NCBI GenBank assembly: GCA_026388595.1
Contig: JAPLJM010000239.1
Location: 1 to 5,759, forward strand
Direction of reading: 5' to 3'
DNA from: Deltaproteobacteria bacterium
GTDB taxonomy: Bacteria; Desulfobacterota; Syntrophia; Syntrophales; Fen-1087
Length of the DNA stretch: 5,759 nucleotides
The notes below the pieces were generated by a model that saw only the letters and a program-made list of their open reading frames with translations, was not told the DNA's origin and ran no database searches. The position numbers were made by a program, and so were the translations under genes. Below, one piece after another: positions 1 to 5,603 of the stretch; position 1 is the stretch's first letter, and every line of letters starts with the position of its first letter.

Positions 1-857
1 ACATCGCCCGTTTCCCAGGCGTCCTTGATCCGCTGACCGGAAAGCAGCGGAATCAGTTCTGCAAAACCGCCGCCCCGTTTTTCGATGGCGCAGACCTCAT
101 CGATGACCTTGCTTTTCAGCGCTCTTCCCTGCAGCCCGATGGATTTCCCGAACATTGTGGTTTCGAACTCCTGACGTTTGAGAAGTTCCTTCTTGATATT
201 ATCATGCACCTCGCACTCCCTCGTGGCGACGAAACGGCTGGCCATCATGACCCCCTGGGCACCGAGCACAAACGCAGCGGCCATAGACCGGCCATCGGCG
301 ATTCCTCCCACGGTCACCACGGGGATCTTCACCGAATCTACAATCCGGGGCGTTAGAACCATGGTGGTGACGTCATCATTGAGCGGATGACCGCCTTCTT
401 CAATCCCGGCGGCATAGATACCGTCATATCCCACATGTTCGGCGTGGATGGCATGACGCACCGAACCGACCTTATGAAAGATTTTCACACCGGCTTTCTT
501 CAGCATCTCGATGGCTTCCATGCCGGAGGCCTTATCGACGGGCGTCCCGGAAAACTCGATGCCGGCCACTTTTTCCTCCGCACAGATCCGGATGTAGATC
601 TGGTGATGCTCCGGAGTGATGCGGAGCGACGGCAGCAGGGTAATGTTGACCATGAAGGGTTTATCCGTCAGTTTCCGGGTCTCCTGGATGGCACCGCGAA
701 AATCCGCTTCCGTCTCATAGTTGCCGGCCGTGAGATTGCCCATCCCCCCGGCATTGGAAATGGCGGCGCAGAAGTTGGGTTTACAAAGCCACATCATGGC
801 TCCACAAATTATGGGATATTTGATCCCGAACATTTCGGTAATGGCTGTCCTGAACAT
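1..857 (-). CDS. Nitronate monooxygenase / 2-nitropropane dioxygenase-like flavoprotein (3' end outside window)
   Basis: Reading the minus strand from the ATG at 857-855 gives an uninterrupted frame of 285 codons that runs off the window edge, so the C-terminus is missing. The protein begins MFRTAITEMFGIKYPIICGA, the usual opening of the FMN-dependent NMO family, whose TIM barrel oxidises alkyl nitronates or acts as a related flavin oxidoreductase. Visible family marks are KPFMVNITLLP (66-76), IYAAGIEEGGHP (147-158) carrying the conserved GGH histidine (157), and the FMN phosphate segment VTVGGIADGRSMAAAFVLGA (181-200) followed by QGVMMASRF (201-209). Members are usually about 310-360 residues, so some 30-70 are probably lost. 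The start is supported by AAGGAG (minus strand, plus positions 865-870) 7 nt upstream. Several family members are really enoyl reductases or have unknown substrates, so the exact substrate is open. It is divergent from the PPC-hydrolase genes and shares their control region. Confidence 0.9.
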   Translation of the reverse strand, partial: MFRTAITEMFGIKYPIICGAMMWLCKPNFCAAISNAGGMGNLTAGNYETEADFRGAIQETRKLTDKPFMVNITLLPSLRITPEHHQIYIRICAEEKVAGIEFSGTPVDKASGMEAIEMLKKAGVKIFHKVGSVRHAIHAEHVGYDGIYAAGIEEGGHPLNDDVTTMVLTPRIVDSVKIPVVTVGGIADGRSMAAAFVLGAQGVMMASRFVATRECEVHDNIKKELLKRQEFETTMFGKSIGLQGRALKSKVIDEVCAIEKRGGGFAELIPLLSGQRIKDAWETGD

Positions 858-911
858 TAATCTACTCCTTCCCGCATTATTTCTGATGAATGGTAATGAT
901 CAAGCTGCCTC

Positions 912-940
912 TCTAAATCAGAACAGCCTGTTTCTGTCAA
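912..940 (-). promoter_or_regulatory. Candidate sigma70-type promoter for the minus-strand flavoprotein gene
   Basis: On the minus strand a perfect TTGACA (plus positions 935-940) is followed, after 17 nt, by TTTAGA (912-917), which matches the -10 consensus at only 3 of 6 positions. It lies about 55 nt upstream of the flavoprotein start. The -35 is convincing and the -10 is weak, so this is a prediction from consensus only. Confidence 0.4.
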
Positions 941-952
941 CCTCTTTTGTCA

Positions 953-968
953 TTCCCATGGCCGGGAA
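953..968. promoter_or_regulatory. Operator-like inverted repeat between divergent promoters
   Basis: TTCCC (953-957) and GGGAA (964-968) form a perfect inverted repeat with a 6 bp centre. It lies between the outward-facing candidate -35 boxes at 935-940 (minus) and 974-979 (plus). This position would suit a regulator acting on both genes, but arms of 5 bp can occur by chance and no regulator gene is visible nearby. Confidence 0.25.
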
Positions 969-973
969 AACCC

Positions 974-1002
974 TTGACAGTTGGACCTTAATCCACTAAT
1001 TT
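974..1002 (+). promoter_or_regulatory. Candidate sigma70-type promoter for the PPC-hydrolase genes
   Basis: A perfect TTGACA at 974-979 precedes an AT-rich stretch. The possible -10 boxes are ACTAAT (995-1000, 15 nt spacer, 4 of 6 matches) and TAATTT (997-1002, 17 nt spacer, 3 of 6). It ends about 30 nt before the ATG of the PPC gene, leaving room for a short leader with its ribosome binding site. Confidence 0.4.
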
Positions 1003-1032
1003 CGAAGCAGCACAAAACCTGCAGGATTTGAG

Positions 1033-1476
1033 ATGAAATACAGCGAGGCCAGACCGGGACGTATTTTTGTGATCCGCCTGGAGGACGGGGAAGTCGTCCA
1101 TGAGGCAATCGAAAAATTTGCCCGCGACCAGGACATCCGGGCGGCGGCGCTCATCGTTCTGGGCGGTGCGGACAGGGGCAGCACCTTCGTTGTCGGACCG
1201 GCGGCGGGACGATCGACGCCGATCATTCCCATGGAACATGTGCTGAGAAATGTCCACGAGGTATGCGGAACCGGCACCCTCTTTCCGGACGACGAGGGCA
1301 ACCCTATTCTCCACATGCACATGGCCTGCGGCAGGCAGACCGCCACGGTTACCGGCTGTATCCGCACCGGGGTTAAGGTCTGGCATGTCATGGAAATCAT
1401 TCTCTTTGAATTGCTTGGCTCAACGGGCAGGCGACCTGTGGATTTCGAGACGGGCTTCAAGCTCCTGATCCCATAA
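1033..1476 (+). CDS. PPC/DUF296 domain protein (COG1661-like)
   Basis: This 147-residue protein is a single PPC (plant and prokaryote conserved, DUF296) domain, the normal size for bacterial members. It opens with PGRIFVIRLEDGEVV (8-22), has the ALIVLGGADRGS segment (39-50), and carries the PILHMHMACGR motif (91-101) whose His94 and His96 are the expected metal-binding pair of bacterial PPC proteins. GCIRTGVKVWHV (108-119) follows, with Cys109 where many relatives have a histidine. In plants the domain is attached to AT-hooks. Bacterial stand-alone proteins form trimers and have no settled function, although databases often label them DNA-binding. AGGA at 1023-1026 lies 6 nt before the ATG. 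The stop is 12 bp before the hydrolase start, so the two are probably co-transcribed. Family assignment is firm, role unknown. Confidence 0.88.
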   Translation: MKYSEARPGRIFVIRLEDGEVVHEAIEKFARDQDIRAAALIVLGGADRGSTFVVGPAAGRSTPIIPMEHVLRNVHEVCGTGTLFPDDEGNPILHMHMACGRQTATVTGCIRTGVKVWHVMEIILFELLGSTGRRPVDFETGFKLLIP

Positions 1477-1488
1477 GAAGAATTCCTG

Positions 1489-2244
1489 ATGACCATCTCT
1501 GAAGCGAAAAAGATTTTTGAGCGGCGTCGAAGCCATTTTTCAAAAGCCACGACCTATGTCCTGGTTCATGGCGCTACGGCCGGCGGCTGGGTCTGGCGGT
1601 CCATCCCGTCCCGCCTGCGCGCCGCGGGAAGGGATGTCTATACACCGACCCTGACGGGCCTGGGAGAGCGGCGACACCTGTTCAGCCCCGACATTACGAT
1701 GGAAACGCATATTGAGGATGTCTTCAACGTCCTGACCTTCGAGGATCTGCATGACGTCATTCTCGTCGGCCATAGTTACGGCGGTGCTGTCATCACGGGC
1801 GTCGCCGAGCGAGCGGCGGAGAGATTGTCCCACCTGGTCTATCTGGATGCCTTTATCCTGCAGGATGGCGAGGCCGTGAAAGACCTCTATGATCCCCCGG
1901 TGGTCGACGCCCTGACCATTCACTACCTGAACGGCGGAAAGAGCCTGCCCGTGGATGGGACGGAAACATCCGATCCGCGGTTTACGGAACATCCCCTGAA
2001 GACCTTTTTCTATCCATTTCATCTGAATAACAAAGCGGCCAGGACCCTTCCCCGGACCTATATTTTCTGCACTGAGAAGGATGAGATGGGCATCCGCGGC
2101 CAGGGCATCGTCCGATCCGCAAGGCGGGTAAAAGAGGCTGGCTGGCCCTATCACGAACTGAAAACCGGCCATCATCCCATGTGGACCATGCCGCGCGAGC
2201 TTACGGAGCTGCTATTGAGCATTGCATCAACCGGCCATTCATAA
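1489..2244 (+). CDS. Alpha/beta hydrolase, EstC / hydroxynitrile lyase-like group
   Basis: This is a 251-residue alpha/beta-hydrolase fold enzyme, probably a soluble esterase or related hydrolase. The oxyanion-hole segment is VLVHGATAGGWVW (24-36). The nucleophile elbow is VGHSYGG (93-99) with Ser96. IFCTEKDEM (192-200) supplies the likely acid Asp198, and TGHHPMWTMPREL (226-238) supplies His228. The acid placement and the TGLGER (56-61) motif match the EstC/salicylate-esterase/plant hydroxynitrile lyase subgroup; the substrate cannot be told. Family members usually start only a few residues before the first strand, whereas here about 20 basic, charged residues (MTISEAKKIFERRRSHFSKA) come first. 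No in-frame ATG, GTG or TTG exists between this ATG and the first strand, so the extension is kept. The Shine-Dalgarno site is weak (AGAAG near 1476-1481), suggesting coupling to the PPC gene 12 bp upstream. Confidence 0.88.
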   Translation: MTISEAKKIFERRRSHFSKATTYVLVHGATAGGWVWRSIPSRLRAAGRDVYTPTLTGLGERRHLFSPDITMETHIEDVFNVLTFEDLHDVILVGHSYGGAVITGVAERAAERLSHLVYLDAFILQDGEAVKDLYDPPVVDALTIHYLNGGKSLPVDGTETSDPRFTEHPLKTFFYPFHLNNKAARTLPRTYIFCTEKDEMGIRGQGIVRSARRVKEAGWPYHELKTGHHPMWTMPRELTELLLSIASTGHS

Positions 2245-2287
2245 TTCGGGGGCAACCTGCCGTATTGTTCCAAATAAGGAGAGACCT

Positions 2288-2461
2288 TTGAAAAATGCTC
2301 CGCCGCCGCTCAAAAAAACCTTTTCGCTCCAGAAGATGTTGTATCATATGATGATTAAAAACAAGATTTTAACTTCAGCGCTGGAAAGGCGAAAAACATT
2401 TGATGCCCCGCTTGCGAACCATTTTTCACCGGATATGCAAAGCTCTCAAGGAACCCTATGA
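2288..2461 (+). CDS. Possible small ORF coupled to the phosphodiesterase gene
   Basis: A frame of 57 codons can start at TTG 2288, with AAGGAG at 2276-2281 placed 6 nt upstream, the best-spaced Shine-Dalgarno in the neighbourhood. Its TGA stop (2459-2461) overlaps the ATG of the next gene (2458-2460) in an ATGA arrangement typical of translational coupling. The peptide begins MKNAPPPLKKTFSLQKML and is basic, without a membrane segment, signal peptide or known motif. Against it: the start is TTG, composition is AT-richer than the neighbouring genes, and I recognise no relatives. It could instead be a leader peptide or non-coding DNA. The same stretch holds a 10 bp palindrome, ATCATATGAT (2343-2352). 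If it is not coding, 2245-2457 contains no other gene. Confidence 0.3.
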   Translation: MKNAPPPLKKTFSLQKMLYHMMIKNKILTSALERRKTFDAPLANHFSPDMQSSQGTL

Positions 2462-3174
2462 CTGATAGAAAGGATTTCATCTGTCTCGCCCACCGGGGCG
2501 CCAGTGGCCATGAACCGGAAAACACCCTGCTTGCCATAGAAAAAGCCATCGCGCTGGGTGCGCCCTGGATCGAAATCGACGTCTACAGCGTAGAAGATGA
2601 ACTGGTGGTCATTCATGACGAACGCCTGGAGGCAACAACCAACGGCGCCGGGATCGTAACACAGCAGCCGCTGGCTTACCTGAGGATGCTTGATGCGGGC
2701 AAAGGGCAGCAGGTTCCACTGCTGCGGGAAGTTTTTGAGGTCGTCCGGCGCCGTGCCGGGGTCAATGTGGAATTAAAGGGCGCCGGAACCGCTGCACCCG
2801 TCGTAAAACTCATTCACCACTATATTGCGGATCACGGCTGGCATCGAGGCCAAATCCTTGTGTCATCCTTCAACCACAATGAACTGGCGGAGGTTCGGCG
2901 CATTGATCCGCATCTCCGGCTCGGCGCGCTCGGTTACGGATTCCCGCCGGAGCATGCCAAATTTGCAGAGGACCTGGGGGCCGTCTCCGTCCATACCAGC
3001 CTTGCCTGTGTCAATCAGGCATTTGTGGATGACGCCCACCGGCGCGGCCTTAAAGTATTTGTATACACCGTCAACCATCCTGACGATCTGAAGCGGGTAA
3101 AGGCCATGGGGGTGGACGGCGTGTTTACCGATTATCCCGAGCGGGTGCTTGCACGAAAGTCAGATCATGTTTGA
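2458..3174 (+). CDS. Glycerophosphodiester phosphodiesterase (cytosolic UgpQ-type)
   Basis: The 238-residue product is a GDPD-family TIM barrel that hydrolyses glycerophosphodiesters to sn-glycerol 3-phosphate and an alcohol. It has no signal peptide, so it is the cytosolic UgpQ type and not the periplasmic GlpQ. The catalytic HRG motif sits at 12-14 (LAHRGASGHEPENT), with the second histidine in VIHD (His53). The metal ligands are Glu39 and Asp41 in WIEIDV and Glu105 in NVELKG. VSSFNH (135-140), VFVYTVN (200-206) and VDGVFTDYPERV (219-230) complete the family pattern. Length is normal. AAGGA at 2448-2452 lies 5 nt before the ATG, supporting this start. The stop codon coincides with the left end of a palindromic repeat, and no phospholipid or glycerol-phosphate transporter gene is adjacent. 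All catalytic residues are present, so it should be active. Confidence 0.93.
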   Translation: MTDRKDFICLAHRGASGHEPENTLLAIEKAIALGAPWIEIDVYSVEDELVVIHDERLEATTNGAGIVTQQPLAYLRMLDAGKGQQVPLLREVFEVVRRRAGVNVELKGAGTAAPVVKLIHHYIADHGWHRGQILVSSFNHNELAEVRRIDPHLRLGALGYGFPPEHAKFAEDLGAVSVHTSLACVNQAFVDDAHRRGLKVFVYTVNHPDDLKRVKAMGVDGVFTDYPERVLARKSDHV

Positions 3175-3298
3175 CGACTTCGTAAAAAATCCGGATGCTG
3201 CGTTGCACTGCATCCCCCGTCATTGCGGCGTACGCCCAAGTACGCCTCATTCCGAATGATTTGCGCGCCTTGCCTGCGGAACTTTTTACAAAGCCGTC
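3173..3298. repeat. Long imperfect palindrome, likely dispersed MITE-like intergenic repeat
   Basis: The ends are inverted copies. GACGACTTCGTAAAAAATCC (3173-3192) matches the reverse complement of 3279-3298 at 16 of 20 positions. All four differences are transitions of the kind that become G-U pairs in an RNA made from the minus strand. The centre is a perfect 7 bp hairpin, GGCGTAC (3227-3233) and GTACGCC (3240-3246), with a 6 nt loop. The intervening arms are only loosely complementary. From memory, closely similar elements are abundant between genes in Desulfobacterales and Syntrophales-type genomes. The element starts in the stop codon of the phosphodiesterase gene and ends 39 nt before the methyltransferase ATG, so it may form an mRNA 3' structure or separate two transcripts. 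It encodes no transposase. Short open frames through it are not genes. Confidence 0.8.
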
Positions 3299-3337
3299 CC
3301 AATTTCAAGAGTTATGCGGCTTTTTACGGGTTGATCA

Positions 3338-3910
3338 ATGTTTGATCATTTTGATTTTATTGCCCCCTGGTACGACAGGGTCGTCCGCCTTCCCGTCTCC
3401 TCCCGACTGACGGAACTGCTGGCGCTGCCCACAGCCGGTGCGCTGCTCGATGCAGGCGGCGGTACGGGAAGGATATCGGCCCATCTGAAACCGATGGTCG
3501 GTGCGCTGGTCATCTGCGATCTTTCCCTTCCCATGCTCCGGCAGGCGCAGCGGAAAAACCGTCCGTTTACCGTGCAGGCGCGCACCGAGCAGCTTCCCTT
3601 CGCCGAAAACACCTTTGACCGGGTCGTTGTCGCCGATGCTCTCCATCATTTTTTCAGTCAGCGTGCCGCAATCCGTGATCTCCTGCGCGTCCTCAAACCG
3701 GGAGGGCGGCTGGTGATCGAGGAGCCGGACAGGGACCGCTTCATCATCAAGCTGCTGGTGGTTGCAGAAAAAATGGCCTTCATGCGCAGCCGCATTCATA
3801 CCATGAAGGAAATCCTGAATATGGTCGCCGCGGAAGGCGTCACTGCCCGAATCGAACGCGGCGAGGGTTTTACATCCTGGGTCGTCGCCGATAAAAACCA
3901 CCGACCATGA
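3338..3910 (+). CDS. Class I SAM-dependent methyltransferase (Methyltransf_11, UbiE-like)
   Basis: The 190-residue protein has a compact Rossmann-type methyltransferase fold. Motif I is LLDAGGGTGRIS (36-47), the SAM-binding glycine loop. The acidic residue ending strand 2 is Asp61 in VICDLS. RTEQLPFAENTFDRVVVADALHHF (82-105) is the strand 4 region typical of COG2226/UbiE-like enzymes, and VLKPGGRLVIEEP (118-130) is the post-motif segment. The opening MFDHFDFIAPWYDRVV also matches this group. It is shorter than UbiE itself (about 250 residues), so quinone methylation should not be assumed; the substrate is unknown. An in-frame TGA at 3332-3334 rules out an earlier start. No clear Shine-Dalgarno precedes the ATG, which lies between two TGATCA copies. 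It stands alone between the palindromic repeat and a 153 bp gap. Confidence 0.88.
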   Translation: MFDHFDFIAPWYDRVVRLPVSSRLTELLALPTAGALLDAGGGTGRISAHLKPMVGALVICDLSLPMLRQAQRKNRPFTVQARTEQLPFAENTFDRVVVADALHHFFSQRAAIRDLLRVLKPGGRLVIEEPDRDRFIIKLLVVAEKMAFMRSRIHTMKEILNMVAAEGVTARIERGEGFTSWVVADKNHRP

Positions 3911-3933
3911 AGCAGCAGAGAGAGATTTGCATA

Positions 3934-3979
3934 ACCGGTGAAGAATGGTCCACAGGCGGTGAAACCATTTTTCAAAGGT
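3934..3979 (+). other. Candidate RNA hairpin between methyltransferase and metallo-hydrolase genes
   Basis: TGAAGAATGGT (3939-3949) pairs with ACCATTTTTCA (3964-3974), giving 11 bp with one G-U. It extends by ACC (3934-3936) pairing with GGT (3977-3979) across a 2x2 GG/AA internal loop. The loop is 14 nt. A further GAGAGA (3920-3925) could pair with TCTCTC (3979-3984) if the ACC/GGT helix gives up its last pair. No T-run follows, so it does not look like an intrinsic terminator. It may stabilise the methyltransferase mRNA end or act in the leader of the next gene; no known RNA family is recognised. Confidence 0.35.
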
Positions 3980-3994
3980 CTCTCATCATCCTTA

Positions 3995-4021
3995 TTGACT
4001 TGGGGACATCAATGATGATAG
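3995..4021 (+). promoter_or_regulatory. Weak candidate promoter for metallo-hydrolase-purC
   Basis: TTGACT (3995-4000) matches the -35 consensus at 5 of 6 positions. The only -10-like sequences at usable spacing are poor, the best being TGATAG (4016-4021) after 15 nt. The 153 bp gap before the metallo-hydrolase makes a promoter here plausible, and the stretch 4030-4052 just before the ribosome binding site is AT-rich. Support is thin. Confidence 0.2.
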
Positions 4022-4063
4022 GGATGGCGCCATTGTTTATTAAATTTATTTGAAGGGAAAAAC

Positions 4064-4693
4064 ATGTTTCTGAAACAAATGCAGGTGGGTCACATGGCGG
4101 TCTTTGCCTATCTGCTGGGTGACCCCGCCGCAGGAGAAGCGCTGGTCATCGATCCGGCCGCCAATATCGACGGCATCATTGCCCAGGCAGAGCAAAACAA
4201 TTTAAAAATCAAGTATCTCGTCAATACCCACGGCCATGTGGATCACATCGCGGGCAATACGGATATGCAAAAAAAGACGGGGGCAAAGATCATCATTCAC
4301 GAAAGCGATGCGGAAATGCTGACCTCCACGCCGGCGATGATTCTCAAGATGTTCGGCGCCAAGCAGTCTCCGGCCGCGGACAGGACCGTGCGGGATGGTG
4401 ATACGATCTCCTTCGGTGCGTTCTCCCTGAAAGTCTTGCATACACCGGGACATTCGCCGGGCAGCATGTCGCTTTATATTGACGGATATGTCTTCACCGG
4501 GGATACGCTGTTCGTCGGTGGTGTCGGGCGAACCGATCTCCCCGGAGGCTCATCACGGGTCATGGTCCGTTCCATCCAGGAAAAGCTCTGTGTCCTGCCG
4601 GACCAAACGAAGGTTCTGCCGGGACATAATTACGGCGGGTCACCGACCTCCACCATCGGTCGGGAAAAAACAACAAATCCTTTTTTGAGATAA
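4064..4693 (+). CDS. Metallo-beta-lactamase-fold hydrolase, single-domain glyoxalase II-like
   Basis: The 209-residue protein has the full dinuclear metal site of the glyoxalase II branch of the metallo-beta-lactamase superfamily (COG0491). THGHVDH (55-61) gives His56, His58, Asp60 and His61. The other ligands are His130 in HTPGHSPG, Asp147 in FTGDTLF and His188 in LPGHNYG. GRTDLPGG (155-162) and the ending IGREKTTNPFL (198-208) are typical of short glyoxalase II-like proteins such as YcbL. The C-terminal helical domain that binds glutathione in classical GloB is absent, so the thioester substrate is uncertain; a persulfide dioxygenase role is less likely but not excluded. AAGGG at 4053-4057 lies 6 nt before the ATG, confirming the start. 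The stop is 1 bp before the purC ATG, so the two must share a transcript. Confidence 0.9.
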   Translation: MFLKQMQVGHMAVFAYLLGDPAAGEALVIDPAANIDGIIAQAEQNNLKIKYLVNTHGHVDHIAGNTDMQKKTGAKIIIHESDAEMLTSTPAMILKMFGAKQSPAADRTVRDGDTISFGAFSLKVLHTPGHSPGSMSLYIDGYVFTGDTLFVGGVGRTDLPGGSSRVMVRSIQEKLCVLPDQTKVLPGHNYGGSPTSTIGREKTTNPFLR

Positions 4694-4694
4694 G

Positions 4695-5603
4695 ATGCCG
4701 CTTATGAAAAATCACGAAGTTGTCAAAACGGATTTCAGCACGCTGACCCTGACCAGCAGGGGAAAGGTCAGGGATATTTACAACCTGGACCCCTATCTCC
4801 TCATCGTTGCCACCGACAGAATTTCTGCCTTTGACGTCGTCATGCCCAACCCCATCCCCGGCAAGGGTGAAATCCTGACCCGGATGTCCGTTTTCTGGTT
4901 CAGAAAAACGGAAGATATCATCCGGAATCACCTGATCACAACCGATCCGGAAGCCTATCCGGAATCCTGTGCCGCTTACCGTGACCTGCTTCGGGGAAGA
5001 AGCATGCTGGTGCAAAAAGCGAAGCCCCTGCCGGTGGAGTGCATTGTCAGAGGGTACTTGAGCGGTTCAGGCTGGAAGGATTACAGCCGGACCGGCATGG
5101 TTTCAGGTATCCGTCTTTCCCAGGGATTGAGAGAATCGGACAGGCTGCCTCAGCCCATTTTCACCCCTTCCACCAAGGCAGCCGACGGTGAACACGACCA
5201 GGCGATTACGCGACAGGAGATGGAGAGGCTGATCGGCGCCGACCTGACCGCAAAGGTGATTGATATCAGCCTGATGATCTACAACCGCGCCTTCGGCATC
5301 GCCGATGCCGCCGGAATGATTATCGCCGATACCAAGATGGAATTCGGCCTTATAGACGGCGAGCTCATCCTGATTGACGAGTTGCTCACGCCGGATTCAT
5401 CACGCTTCTGGCCAAAGGACGATTACAAACCGGGAAGGGCGCAAAAAAGCTACGACAAGCAATTCCTCCGGGACTATCTCCTGTCCATTTCCTGGGATCA
5501 GAAGCCGCCGGCGCCGGCACTCCCCGCAGATATCATTGCGAAAACAAAAGATAAATACACAGAGGCCCTTCAACGATTAATTAAAGAAGACGCCGGCCCT
5601 TGA
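4695..5603 (+). CDS. purC: Phosphoribosylaminoimidazole-succinocarboxamide synthase (SAICAR synthase)
   Basis: PurC condenses CAIR with aspartate using ATP to give SAICAR in de novo purine synthesis, in the cytoplasm. The 302-residue product is of the longer PurC class (about 290-310 residues). It has the ATP-binding SRGKVRDIYN (21-30), ATDRISAFDVVMPNPIPGKG (39-58), the signature VECIVRGYLSGSGW (114-127), FTPSTKAADGEHD (156-168), the second signature ADTKMEFG (211-218), and DELLTPDSSRFW (228-239) with QKSYDKQFLRDYL (250-262). All expected blocks are present. The ATG at 4695 follows the metallo-hydrolase stop by 1 bp and has only a poor Shine-Dalgarno, implying translational coupling. A second ATG at 4704 (Met4) is a possible alternative start. 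No other pur gene is visible in the window. Confidence 0.97.
   Translation: MPLMKNHEVVKTDFSTLTLTSRGKVRDIYNLDPYLLIVATDRISAFDVVMPNPIPGKGEILTRMSVFWFRKTEDIIRNHLITTDPEAYPESCAAYRDLLRGRSMLVQKAKPLPVECIVRGYLSGSGWKDYSRTGMVSGIRLSQGLRESDRLPQPIFTPSTKAADGEHDQAITRQEMERLIGADLTAKVIDISLMIYNRAFGIADAAGMIIADTKMEFGLIDGELILIDELLTPDSSRFWPKDDYKPGRAQKSYDKQFLRDYLLSISWDQKPPAPALPADIIAKTKDKYTEALQRLIKEDAGP

Noticed and set aside
178..999. Plus-strand open frames opposite the flavoprotein gene (178-390, 387-860, 721-999)
   Set aside because: They are antisense to a convincing nitronate monooxygenase frame, and their translations show no family features.
988..1550. Minus-strand frames of 132 and 184 codons opposite the PPC gene
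   Set aside because: The plus-strand PPC domain is clearly real; these are antisense shadows with no recognisable motifs or ribosome binding sites.
1540..2175. Minus-strand frame of 211 codons opposite the hydrolase
   Set aside because: Antisense to a gene with an intact catalytic triad; the length follows from GC-biased codon use.
2388..2430. GGCGAAAAA / TTTTTCACC hairpin upstream of the phosphodiesterase gene
   Set aside because: The stem is 9 bp, AT-rich, has an internal mismatch and a 25 nt loop, so it is too weak to call as a structure.
3195..3410. Plus-strand 71-codon frame beginning MLRCTASPVIAAYA
   Set aside because: It is mostly a translation of the palindromic repeat and overlaps the methyltransferase start; such repeat-derived frames are often mis-annotated as hypothetical proteins.
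3335..3901. Minus-strand 188-codon frame opposite the methyltransferase
   Set aside because: The plus strand carries all SAM methyltransferase motifs; the antisense product has none.
4560..5015. Minus-strand 151-codon frame across the metallo-hydrolase-purC junction
   Set aside because: Antisense to two well identified genes, with no supporting features.
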